From a bacterium (lineage in GTDB: Bacteria; SZUA-182; SZUA-191), in assembly GCA_003230535.1 (NCBI GenBank), contig QIEW01000309.1:1-14526 (forward strand): a stretch of DNA of 14,526 nucleotides. The letters are read 5' to 3'. A program made the position numbers and the translations under genes. Positions 1 through 6,840 of this stretch are shown piece after piece (the stretch's first letter is position 1; each line of letters begins with the position of its first letter). The notes under the pieces are model-generated. The model did no database searches and had not been told where the DNA came from. It was given only the letters and a program-made list of their open reading frames with translations.

Positions 1-135
1 ATGACCGAGTTGCAGGGAGAAATCTGCTGCCACAACTCCCAATCTTAATGCGCCAATCGGCTTATACCTCAACTTTTTGAGAAGTTACCATTAAAGACGG
101 TATCTATACGATTGAATTAGCCGCCACACCTCCTC

Positions 136-168
136 AAATAAAATGGCCCTCGAATATTTCAAGGGCCA
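136..168 (-). terminator. Rho-independent terminator of the small membrane-protein gene
   Basis: On the minus strand an 11-bp stem (TGGCCCTTGAA pairing with TTCGAGGGCCA, one G-U pair, 3-nt loop ATA) at 144-168 is followed directly by the T-rich run TTTTATTT. It lies about 40 bp after the stop of the 43-codon gene at 209-340 and is oriented to end that transcript. It supports that gene being a separate transcription unit. Confidence 0.85.
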
Positions 169-208
169 CACAAACCACTCTATTACTTTTAATAGAATAT
201 AACCAGCG

Positions 209-340
209 TTAACCTAACCGGTAAGTAGAAGTTCTCATCTCATTCATATTATCAGCATGCTTATTAAGAACGACAAAATAATAAACCAACGCCCCTACCA
301 CGATTAAACCAACAGCTAAAAACTTGTTAAGATTACCCAT
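209..340 (-). CDS. 43-residue single-pass membrane protein with its own sigma-54-type promoter
   Basis: A 43-codon ORF starts with ATG at 340 and ends with TAA at 209-211. A near-perfect Shine-Dalgarno sequence (AAAGGAGGG) sits about 6 nt before the ATG, which makes the start convincing despite the small size. After a short MGNLNK head, residues 7-25 form one hydrophobic segment (FLAVGLIVVGALVYYFVVL). A polar tail of about 18 residues (NKHADNMNEMRTSTYRLG) follows. I do not recognise the family. It is bounded by a sigma-54-type promoter with two upstream palindromes and by a strong terminator, so it looks like a single-gene unit under an enhancer-binding protein. Small sigma-54-controlled membrane proteins are known in envelope-stress systems, but nothing here ties it to one of them. 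Existence of the gene is well supported; function is unknown. Confidence 0.82.
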   Translation of the reverse strand: MGNLNKFLAVGLIVVGALVYYFVVLNKHADNMNEMRTSTYRLG

Positions 341-430
341 TGCTCTTTCCCTCCTTTCATTCATCCAAACTAAAGATTTTCACAGCTTATACAATTTCCA
401 TTTTCTGTACTTTATACTGATATTTATAGG

Positions 431-446
431 AGCAATAATCGTGCCC
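431..446 (-). promoter_or_regulatory. Sigma-54 (-24/-12) promoter for the small membrane-protein gene
   Basis: The minus strand reads GGGCACGATTATTGCT. It has the invariant GG (444-445) and GC (432-433) exactly 10 bp apart and matches GGCAC-N5-TTGC, with only the leading T of the TGGCAC consensus replaced by G. The predicted start near 421 leaves an 80-nt leader before the Shine-Dalgarno of the ORF at 340. The spacing and the upstream palindromes make this more than a chance match. Confidence 0.75.
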
Positions 447-511
447 AAAACATACCATCTAATATATGTGTAAATACAATATGTTACAAAAGAGGGATTG
501 TAGTTGCTGGC

Positions 512-526
512 TTGTCATAATGACAA
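512..526. promoter_or_regulatory. Palindromic upstream site 1 (TTGTCATAATGACAA)
   Basis: A perfect 15-bp palindrome around a single central base, with core TGTCATAATGACA. Its centre (519) lies about 98 bp upstream of the predicted sigma-54 start. That is the usual zone for an enhancer-binding protein site. The same core occurs again at 543-555. Confidence 0.65.
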
Positions 527-541
527 CGCCCGACTACTATA

Positions 542-556
542 CTGTCATTATGACAG
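542..556. promoter_or_regulatory. Palindromic upstream site 2 (CTGTCATTATGACAG)
   Basis: A perfect 15-bp palindrome whose core, TGTCATTATGACA, is the reverse complement of the core of site 1. The centres (519 and 549) are exactly 30 bp apart, close to three helical turns, so two dimers would bind the same DNA face. It lies just beyond the secF stop (570). A 1-nt loop makes it a poor RNA hairpin and a better protein site. Confidence 0.65.
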
Positions 557-569
557 GGTGATTGAAAAA

Positions 570-1670
570 CTATTTTTTGCGCTTTTTGGTACGCCCCCGC
601 CGCCGCGCCTGGGCTTTGGCGCCTGCTCTTGCAGAGCTGGAACCGGCAGCAGCAACGACTTGTGAGCGCGCAAGCTGTGGAGATCTGGAATTAGGGGTAG
701 GGGATAAGGATGCTGGTTTGGAAGGGGATGAAGTTTTTAAAGTAGCTACCGGCGCCGGCCTTTTCTTCCTGCGCTCGGAGATTGTCTGCCAAATATAAAC
801 TATCGGACTGGCGATAGCAACAGAGGAGTATGTACCCACCAGGATGCCAAAGGTCAGGGTAAAGGCAAAATCATGAATAACTTCTCCGCCCAAGATCAGT
901 AAAGCCAAGGTAACTAAAATAGTAGTGACAGAGGTCAGCAAAGTTCGACTGAGGGTCTGATTGAGACTTAAATCCAATATCTCCAGATAGCTTTTCCTGC
1001 GCAGCTCAGGTATGTTCTCCCTGAAACGGTCGAACACTACAATGGTATCATTAATAGAGTAACCGGCCAGAGTGAGCAACGCAGCCAGTACTGATAAGGT
1101 AATCTCTTTATTGAAGATAGATAGTATCCCTAAAGTAATTACTACATCGTGGGCCAAAGCCAGAACCGCAGCTATAGAAAATCTTAGCGCGAACCTAATA
1201 GACACATAAGCCAATATTCCAATCAGAGCAAAAATAACCGCCCAAAATCCTTTTTCCCTGAGCTCTTTGCCTATCCGCGGGCCGACCATCTCCGTCCGCC
1301 GCACCTCAAACTTATCAGGGCCAAATATTTCTCCGAACTTATCCGTCAGCTTAGCTGACAGACCTTCCAATTCGCCGGAACTTTTTTCTAAACGAATAAG
1401 CACTTCATTTTCTTCAGGAGCGCCTACCTGTTGGATAATGCTCTCCCCCACATCAATATCCTTTAGCGCTCCCCGTATTTTGGAAATAGGAATGGGGGAA
1501 AAGAACTTTATCTGCACCAATGTTCCACCGGCAAAGTCTATGCCGTAATTTAGCCCCCCTCTTGCTACAATCGAGGTCAACCCTGCTAAAATGAGCGCTC
1601 CAGAGATAGCAAAAAACCAGTAACGAAAGGAAATAAACGGGATATGGGTATCTTGTTTTATAAATCGCAT
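570..1670 (-). CDS. secF: Protein translocase subunit SecF with a basic C-terminal tail
   Basis: SecF works with SecD and SecYEG in the inner membrane, where the pair uses the proton gradient to drive late steps of protein export. Family marks are visible: DFAGGT near residue 45, the MVGPRIGKELREKG stretch before the second membrane helix (near 128-141), and GYSINDTIVVFDRFREN (203-219). Hydrophobic segments fit the usual six-helix plan. SecF is usually about 300 residues. This protein has 366, and residues about 299-366 form a low-complexity Ser/Pro/Ala and Lys/Arg tail ending in TKKRKK. The start is ATG with a weak AAGGT site. secD, normally directly upstream, is absent: the upstream gene is the DAHP synthase, 124 bp away. 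Confidence 0.95.
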   Translation of the reverse strand: MRFIKQDTHIPFISFRYWFFAISGALILAGLTSIVARGGLNYGIDFAGGTLVQIKFFSPIPISKIRGALKDIDVGESIIQQVGAPEENEVLIRLEKSSGELEGLSAKLTDKFGEIFGPDKFEVRRTEMVGPRIGKELREKGFWAVIFALIGILAYVSIRFALRFSIAAVLALAHDVVITLGILSIFNKEITLSVLAALLTLAGYSINDTIVVFDRFRENIPELRRKSYLEILDLSLNQTLSRTLLTSVTTILVTLALLILGGEVIHDFAFTLTFGILVGTYSSVAIASPIVYIWQTISERRKKRPAPVATLKTSSPSKPASLSPTPNSRSPQLARSQVVAAAGSSSARAGAKAQARRRGRTKKRKK

Positions 1671-1794
1671 GATTTACCTTACTATACGGCCCTTACACAA
1701 ACAACAGTCCTCTTAGATTAATAGTAGCGCTTTAGTTTGTTCGGAAGGGGCGAGTTTACAAATTGTTTATCGGAAATGTGAATAATGAAATAGC

Positions 1795-2808
1795 TTAGAT
1801 TTTGCGCCCGACAGCCTGCGCAATGGGCTTTAACTCCTCCATAAGTTGGCTGAATTTGCTGGGAAGCAGAGATTGTACCCCGTCAGAGAGGGCATTCTCA
1901 GGATCATGATGCACCTCAATAAGCAGACCGTCCGTCCCAGCCGCAACCGCCGCTTTGGCCATTGGCTTTACCAGTTCCCAGCGGCCTACGGCATGACTGG
2001 GATCACAAATTACCGGCAGGTGACTTAAATTCTTAATTACCGGCACCGCACTCAAATCCATCGTATTGCGGGTATAAGTCTCAAAGGTGCGGATACCGCG
2101 TTCACACAAAATCACCTGATAATTCCCCTGAGACATAATGTATTCGGCGGACATCAATAGTTCCGTAATCGTAGAGCTTAATCCTCGTTTTAGGAGTATC
2201 GGCTTCCGGTATTTTCCTACCTCCGTCAGCAGCCTAAAATTTTGCATATTCCGGGCGCCGATCTGAATAATATCGGCATATTCAAATACAAGCTCGGCAT
2301 CCCGGGGATCCATAAGCTCGGTCACTATTTTAAGTCCGGTCTCTTTCCGGGCTTTGTCCAGATGTTTTAAGCCCTCCTCGCCTAATCCCTGAAAGGAATA
2401 AGGAGATGTGCGAGGTTTAAAGGCCCCCCCCCGAAGACAGGTCGCGCCGCTACGCGCCACCGCAGAAGCAATCTTAAGGAGAGCTTCCTCGCTCTCCACC
2501 GAGCACGGCCCAGCCATAACCACAATTTTTTGGTTCCCGATCCGCACCCCATCCAGATCAATCACCGTATCATCACTTCTAAATTCCCGACTGGCCAATT
2601 TATACGGCTTAAGCACCGGCATCACCTGTTCCACTCCGGGTAGAACCGTCAAGGGCTGATTTCGAATAACAGCCTCGTCTCCAATAACACCTAAAACCGT
2701 CCGCTCTGTCCCCTTAGACACATGAACCTTCAACCCTAACGAGGCGATTTTCCCCTCGATATGGTCTATCTCCTGTTGGGTAACGTCTTTCTTCAGTATA
2801 ATAATCAT
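1795..2808 (-). CDS. aroF: 3-deoxy-7-phosphoheptulonate (DAHP) synthase, type I beta with N-terminal ferredoxin-like domain
   Basis: This enzyme condenses phosphoenolpyruvate and erythrose 4-phosphate, the first step of the shikimate pathway, in the cytoplasm. Residues 1 to about 70 resemble the small regulatory ferredoxin-like domain seen in the Thermotoga-type enzyme, which mediates feedback inhibition by aromatic amino acids. The barrel starts near residue 94. The metal ligands of that family are at the same numbers here: C102 (AGPCSVE), H272 (CDPSHAVGR), E298 (IEVHHDPE) and D309 (SDG). KPRTSPYSFQG and KRG (206-208) are further signatures. The length of 337 fits the family. ATG follows a CGGGGAG site. 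An extended -10 promoter lies upstream, so transcription can start independently of the DUF362 gene before it. Confidence 0.95.
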   Translation of the reverse strand: MIIILKKDVTQQEIDHIEGKIASLGLKVHVSKGTERTVLGVIGDEAVIRNQPLTVLPGVEQVMPVLKPYKLASREFRSDDTVIDLDGVRIGNQKIVVMAGPCSVESEEALLKIASAVARSGATCLRGGAFKPRTSPYSFQGLGEEGLKHLDKARKETGLKIVTELMDPRDAELVFEYADIIQIGARNMQNFRLLTEVGKYRKPILLKRGLSSTITELLMSAEYIMSQGNYQVILCERGIRTFETYTRNTMDLSAVPVIKNLSHLPVICDPSHAVGRWELVKPMAKAAVAAGTDGLLIEVHHDPENALSDGVQSLLPSKFSQLMEELKPIAQAVGRKI

Positions 2809-2865
2809 CTCCCCGAGAAAATATTAATCCGGCTTTTTTTAAAATCCATTTCTCTTGTGGCACAA

Positions 2866-2895
2866 ACTATAACATAAGCCCTCAGCAAAAAACAA
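2866..2895 (-). promoter_or_regulatory. Probable sigma-70 promoter of the DAHP synthase gene
   Basis: The minus strand has TGTTATAGT, an extended -10 with -10 hexamer TATAGT at 2866-2871. TTGTTT (2890-2895) lies 18 bp upstream as a -35. The predicted start near 2860 gives a leader of about 50 nt before the ATG at 2808. No attenuator or leader peptide is evident. Confidence 0.5.
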
Positions 2896-2939
2896 GCTTA
2901 TCCCATAGAAAGTTAAGGGTTGCCCTGCTATTCCTATCC

Positions 2940-3998
2940 CTATATAGACACCAGCTCATAGTCCCGGCAACCAAGTCCCAGCTGTTCTCCATAGGCAAGC
3001 TGGACACTCCAGTCCACCTGGGGAAATAAGGCGCGAAACTTATCCTCGCCTGGTTGAAAGGCAGAAGCAAGAGCGCTGCCCGGCAAGCCGGAACTATCGT
3101 TTACTAAATCAGCGGAAGCCTGGTCAATAGCTACCGGATCATGTGAGCCCAAGATACCGATATCGGACACAATTGAGGCCCCGGAATAACCGTAACAATC
3201 ACATAAGGGAGTAATGTATAGCAGAAAATTAAGGAATATGGATGGTAACGCCCGTTTTACCAGCAAACCATAGGCATATTCACAAATTTTCTCCTGGACA
3301 TTCTGCACAGTTTCATCCCACCGGAGATGGATCTGCTTCTCAGGACAGGAGATTATACACTGTCCACAGCCCAAGCAAATCTCGGAATTAATTACCGCCT
3401 GACCCTCCGGGCCGGAAAGAGTGATCGCTGAACTTGGGCAATAGTGAATACAACTGCCACAGGCAATACAATCAGGAGCTATGTAAGGAGTTACCGTGGA
3501 ATGTATCGCCAATTTTCCCGATCTGGCCGCCAATCCCATGCCTACATTCTTTAAGGCGCCTCCAAACCCGGTCATCTCATGGGCTTTAAAATGGGTAAGA
3601 CAGACCATCGCATCGGCCTGGCAAACCTGGGAGGCCAAATCTACCTTCTCAAAATGCTTTTGCTTTATCTCAACCGCATCCGCATCCGCCCCCCGCAGCC
3701 CATCCGCTATAATAACAGGCGTTCCCTGCATCTGGTAGCCAAACCCATTATGATAAGCAGTCTCCAAATGTCTGACCGCATCAGAGCGGCTCCCGACATA
3801 AAGACTATTGGTATCTGTCAGAAATGGCTTTCCACCCGCAGCCCCAATCTGATCTACCACACCTCTTACCAGGCAGGGATGAATATAGCTTAAATTGCCC
3901 CGCTCGCCAAAATGTAGTTTTACCGCGATTAATCCCGACTTGGGGATAAATTCAGATAATCCCAGGCGCCGGAGCAGTTGCTCCAACGAATTTTCCAA
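2940..3998 (-). CDS. DUF362-family protein with two [4Fe-4S] ferredoxin motifs
   Basis: A DUF362 domain brackets a bacterial-type two-cluster ferredoxin insert. The cysteine motifs are C177-x2-C180-x2-C183-x3-C187-P and C208-x2-C211-x2-C214-x3-C218-P, enough for two [4Fe-4S] clusters. Family landmarks include AVKLHFGERGN (25-35), TDTNSLY (61-67), HFKAHEMTGFGGALKNVGMG (136-155) and a C-terminal GSHDPVAIDQASADLVN. The role of this family is not settled; electron transfer or metallocentre-related functions are usually proposed. The start used is TTG at 3998, which has no good Shine-Dalgarno. Family members usually carry a short extra beta strand at the N-terminus. A better site (AGGGAG then GTG at 4019) lies upstream in another frame, so a small frameshift or wrong start is possible. 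The partner of its electron transfer is not evident from the neighbours. Confidence 0.88.
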   Translation of the reverse strand: MENSLEQLLRRLGLSEFIPKSGLIAVKLHFGERGNLSYIHPCLVRGVVDQIGAAGGKPFLTDTNSLYVGSRSDAVRHLETAYHNGFGYQMQGTPVIIADGLRGADADAVEIKQKHFEKVDLASQVCQADAMVCLTHFKAHEMTGFGGALKNVGMGLAARSGKLAIHSTVTPYIAPDCIACGSCIHYCPSSAITLSGPEGQAVINSEICLGCGQCIISCPEKQIHLRWDETVQNVQEKICEYAYGLLVKRALPSIFLNFLLYITPLCDCYGYSGASIVSDIGILGSHDPVAIDQASADLVNDSSGLPGSALASAFQPGEDKFRALFPQVDWSVQLAYGEQLGLGCRDYELVSI

Positions 3999-4122
3999 GC
4001 CGATATTGGGCCGACTTCACCTATTACTCCCTACCTTTCAGCCAAGTTACCTATGAGAACAAGTTTTGATAAGCAGTAATACGTCAACACAGTAGGGCTA
4101 TTCTGATAACTGATCGTAATTA

Positions 4123-5043
4123 TTATTGACATGGCGCAGACTCTATGCCGTCAAAATGGGATAGTTTCTTAAACTCCCAGAAGCGCTCCTCAATCTCAGG
4201 ATAGGATAGACTAGCCAGACGCTCCAGGCTGACCACATTATATGAAGCCATCACGCTCCCAAAAATAATGGCTTGCCGGAGATTGGCTTCAGAAAAGGTA
4301 CCGGTGCTGTCCAGATAGCCTATTACCCCGCCGGCAAAGCTATCTCCCGCCCCAGTAGGGTCATAAATAAACTCCAACGGATAAGCCGGCGCGGCAAATA
4401 CAGAATCAGGAGAAAACAACAGGGCACCATACTCCCCGCGTTTTATTATTACATGCTTTGGACCTAACTGCATTATTTTCCCCGCCGCTTTCACCAGGTT
4501 GGGATCTTCTGCCAACTGTCTTGCTTCAGCCTCATTCAAAAGCAGCATATCTACGCTGCGTAAGACCTTTTTTAGCTGGTCAGGCTTATTTTCTATCCAG
4601 AAATTCATACTGTCGCAAGCTATAAATTTATGGTCATCCATCTGCTCCAACATAAGCTGTTGTAACTCCGGATCGGTATTAGCCAAAAACACCGTATCGG
4701 TGGAACGATAATGAGAGGGAAGTTCAGGTTGGAAATTCTCCTGAACATTAAGCTGAACCGCCAAGGTATGAGCCTGATTTAGGTCAAACCCATATTCTCC
4801 CTTCCAATAGAAGGTCTGGCCAGGACGACGCTGTAAGCCGCTCAAATCAATTGGCCGACCGGAAAATACCCTCAGATGCTCATCGGTAAAATCCTCGCCT
4901 ACCGCTCCCACCAGCCGTACAGAACTAAAATAACTGGCGGCGACCGCAAAATAGGTGGCCGATCCCCCAATGGCCTTCTCCACCTCACCGAATGGTGTTT
5001 TTACCGAATCAAAGGCAACCGAACCGATTACTATTACACTCAT
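4123..5043 (-). CDS. PfkB-family sugar/nucleoside kinase
   Basis: This 306-residue cytoplasmic kinase carries the ribokinase/PfkB marks: a GGSATYFA substrate-side motif (26-33), the NEAE motif (N170, E173) used for Mg/phosphate binding, and DPTGAGDSFAGG (228-239) with D234 as the predicted catalytic base and the anion hole. Substrate cannot be read from sequence. Its position near mtnP suggests a nucleoside or ribose-type substrate from methylthioadenosine/purine salvage, which is inference. ATG follows GGGAGAG about 11 nt upstream. A 194-bp gap with a hairpin separates it from the lipoprotein gene, so it may have its own promoter. Adenosine kinase or 5-methylthioribose-related activity are alternatives to a simple sugar kinase. 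Confidence 0.88.
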   Translation of the reverse strand: MSVIVIGSVAFDSVKTPFGEVEKAIGGSATYFAVAASYFSSVRLVGAVGEDFTDEHLRVFSGRPIDLSGLQRRPGQTFYWKGEYGFDLNQAHTLAVQLNVQENFQPELPSHYRSTDTVFLANTDPELQQLMLEQMDDHKFIACDSMNFWIENKPDQLKKVLRSVDMLLLNEAEARQLAEDPNLVKAAGKIMQLGPKHVIIKRGEYGALLFSPDSVFAAPAYPLEFIYDPTGAGDSFAGGVIGYLDSTGTFSEANLRQAIIFGSVMASYNVVSLERLASLSYPEIEERFWEFKKLSHFDGIESAPCQ

Positions 5044-5102
5044 TTTAGTTTCTCTCTCCCAAATTGCTTAGTGAGCGTAAATAATTAACTCAACACTTTT
5101 AT

Positions 5103-5143
5103 AGATGTTTCTGTTAGATGTTTCGGCTTGTCTCAAGCCGAAA
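5103..5143. repeat. Hairpin with adjoining direct repeat upstream of the PfkB gene
   Basis: TTTCGGCTTG (5121-5130) pairs with CAAGCCGAAA (5134-5143) in a 10-bp stem with a 3-nt loop. Next to it AGATGTTTC occurs twice, at 5103-5111 and 5116-5124, 13 bp apart. No T-run follows on either strand, so it is not a standard terminator. It sits in the leader or promoter region of the kinase gene and could be a regulatory structure or a REP-like repeat. Confidence 0.5.
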
Positions 5144-5237
5144 GATCAGACATCGAAACCGATGAATTATTTACATACGACTACTTATGAAAAATTTTCC
5201 CCCAACTCAATATTTGCGCGGCCGATTGGTATTCTTT

Positions 5238-5813
5238 CTATTTTTTCGGAGCAACCGGTTTATCATCCCGAAATCCTTCCAGGAATTTATAAAACTCCGC
5301 CGCCTCTTTGTCAAACAATTTTACCGGCGCTAAAAAATCCACTACCAATACCTCTTTGCCTTTAAGCAGAACTACCAGGTTCAGGGATTTGCCTAACCCT
5401 GGGTAATGCACATTGTAGAGATAAGCTTTAGCATGATCAAAATAAGGGTTAGTTAGCTTTAGCTCAACTTTCCTGATTAGATCCCCTTTCATCCCCCCGG
5501 CTTTAACTAAAAAACAAAACTCATCTCCCAGCAGATTCATATGTATAGGAACACCATATGCCGGCGTATTCGGCCCCACACGCACTAAAATCAGGGTCCC
5601 ATTGTTTTTTTTAAGGTAAAACTGCACCAAATCACGGGTAGGCAGACCAGCGGGGGGTTCTTTTTGCAGGCTCCATTCTCCGGAAGGCGGACGAACTATA
5701 AATTTGGCAGCTTTTCCCTGGGAGGCACAGGCAGCCAAACCGGGGCAAAAAACAACCGCAACCCAAACAGCAATTACTCTCAGTGCCTTGGAACATCCGC
5801 CGCTGGTACACAT
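5238..5813 (-). CDS. Putative lipoprotein, PsbP-like fold possible
   Basis: A 191-residue protein of no recognised family. Residues 12-28 form a hydrophobic export signal ending in the lipobox L26-A27-A28-C29, so it is probably lipid-modified at C29 and anchored in the envelope. The remaining ~160 residues alternate beta-strand-like segments and end with a Lys/Pro-rich tail. The pattern (SGEW start, predicted strand pairs, closing helix FYKFLEGFR) recalls small PsbP/Mog1-like domains, but that is a weak impression. The ATG lies 8 nt after the mtnP stop, so translation is probably coupled and the two are co-transcribed. What links a lipoprotein to MTA salvage is unknown. Confidence 0.75.
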   Translation of the reverse strand: MCTSGGCSKALRVIAVWVAVVFCPGLAACASQGKAAKFIVRPPSGEWSLQKEPPAGLPTRDLVQFYLKKNNGTLILVRVGPNTPAYGVPIHMNLLGDEFCFLVKAGGMKGDLIRKVELKLTNPYFDHAKAYLYNVHYPGLGKSLNLVVLLKGKEVLVVDFLAPVKLFDKEAAEFYKFLEGFRDDKPVAPKK

Positions 5814-5821
5814 ATTAGTTT

Positions 5822-6679
5822 CTACTTTAAATACTTCCCCGCGATCAAGTTTAGTTTTTCTTTGGCGGCGGCAGGGATAGAACCAGGATCGGTAATCAGC
5901 GAGGTTTGCAAGGCTTGATTACAAGAGCAATCTGTATCGGCGGGAAGATTAGCCGCTGTCTGGCGAATGATCTGTTTAGCAGCCTCTACATTCTTTTGGA
6001 GATTAGCTATAATCATATCCGCGGTTACCTCCTCCTCACTTTCAGGCCAGACATCATAGTCAGTCACCAAAGCCAAAGTAGCATAACACATCTCCGCCTC
6101 CCGCGCCAGTTTCGCCTCGGTAACATTGGTCATCCCAATAATATCGGCGTTCCATGATCGGTAAAGACGGGATTCGGCCCGACTGGAAAACTGGGGACCT
6201 TCAATACAGAGGTACGTCCCCCCTTTATGCGTCCGACAGCCAGCACTTATTGAAGCTTCATAAAGCAGGCTTCCCAACTCGGGACAGAGAGGATCAGCAA
6301 AACCTACATGGGCGGCCAGCCCCTCTCCAAAGAAAGTAGACACTCTCCGCTTGGTCAAATCTATAAACTGATCGGGAATGAGCATATCCAGAGGTCTTAC
6401 TTCTTCCTTAAGGCTGCCTACGGCGCCTACTGAGAGAATTCTGGTGACCCCCAAGCTCTTCAGGCCATAGATATTAGCCCGAAAATTGATTTCGGTCGGA
6501 AGCAGCCGGTGCCCCCGGCCATGTCGCGGTAAAAATACTACCGGCTTACCATTAAGCGCCCCTTCAATATAGTCATCCGAAGGTGACCCAAAAGGAGTCT
6601 TTACCTGTCTGGTCTCTACTTTTTCCAAACCCTCTATCTGATATAATCCACTTCCACCAATTATACCTAATTTGCTCAT
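5822..6679 (-). CDS. mtnP: S-methyl-5'-thioadenosine phosphorylase
   Basis: This PNP/MTAP-family enzyme phosphorolyses methylthioadenosine, a by-product of polyamine and related SAM-dependent pathways, to adenine and methylthioribose 1-phosphate. Visible motifs are IGIIGGSGLY-type phosphate binding at the N-terminus (LGIIGGSGLYQ), LPRHGRGH, SVGAVGSL, CIEGPQFSSRAES, GMTNVTEAKLAREAE and VTDYDVW. The two Asp of TDYD (residues 207 and 209 from the ATG) match the adenine-recognising pair of MTA phosphorylases, which favours MTA over inosine-type substrates. I place the start at ATG 6679, 5 nt after AGGAG. A GTG at 6685 overlaps the Shine-Dalgarno and is less likely. Length about 285 residues fits. 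The lipoprotein gene follows after 8 nt. Confidence 0.93.
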   Translation of the reverse strand: MSKLGIIGGSGLYQIEGLEKVETRQVKTPFGSPSDDYIEGALNGKPVVFLPRHGRGHRLLPTEINFRANIYGLKSLGVTRILSVGAVGSLKEEVRPLDMLIPDQFIDLTKRRVSTFFGEGLAAHVGFADPLCPELGSLLYEASISAGCRTHKGGTYLCIEGPQFSSRAESRLYRSWNADIIGMTNVTEAKLAREAEMCYATLALVTDYDVWPESEEEVTADMIIANLQKNVEAAKQIIRQTAANLPADTDCSCNQALQTSLITDPGSIPAAAKEKLNLIAGKYLK

Positions 6680-6697
6680 CTTCACTCCTCTGAGCCT

Positions 6698-6810
6698 CTT
6701 GCAAAAGTCATTTTAAAAAAGTTAGCCATACTATATGTTGGGGCAGTGGCCCCAACACTACCCATATAGGGTAGGCCAGGGCCACCGCCCTGGCCTGGCA
6801 CTTTTGCAAG
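6698..6810. repeat. MITE-like 113-bp inverted-repeat element
   Basis: The element is bounded by perfect 11-bp inverted ends, CTTGCAAAAGT (6698-6708) and ACTTTTGCAAG (6800-6810). Inside are two strong hairpins. GTTGGGGC/GCCCCAAC (6737-6744 with 6749-6756) is enclosed by CTATATG/CATATAG. A 10-bp stem AGGCCAGGGC/GCCCTGGCCT lies at 6773-6782 with 6787-6796. It has no coding capacity. It ends within about 20 bp of the mtnP start, so it forms part of the mtnP leader if transcription comes from mltD or from 6811-6916. The terminal 12-mer recurs at 10085-10096. Confidence 0.7.
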
Positions 6811-6840
6811 TACCTCCTCTTATAAAAAATAAAAATTAAG

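Noticed and set aside
3-198. Plus-strand frame with one internal TGA that reads protein-like (e.g. EVTIKDGIYTIELAAT)
   Set aside because: It runs through the strong minus-strand terminator at 136-168, has no start or ribosome site and contains a stop. The window edge prevents a test for an upstream gene; probably chance.
562-798. Plus-strand 78-codon frame opposite the secF tail
   Set aside because: It is the complement of the Arg/Ala/Ser-rich tail codons of secF, has no ribosome site, and secF is unmistakable.
6793-6810. TGGCAC..TTGC on the plus strand as a second sigma-54 promoter
   Set aside because: GG and GC are only 7 bp apart instead of 10, and the sequence is the end of the inverted-repeat element.
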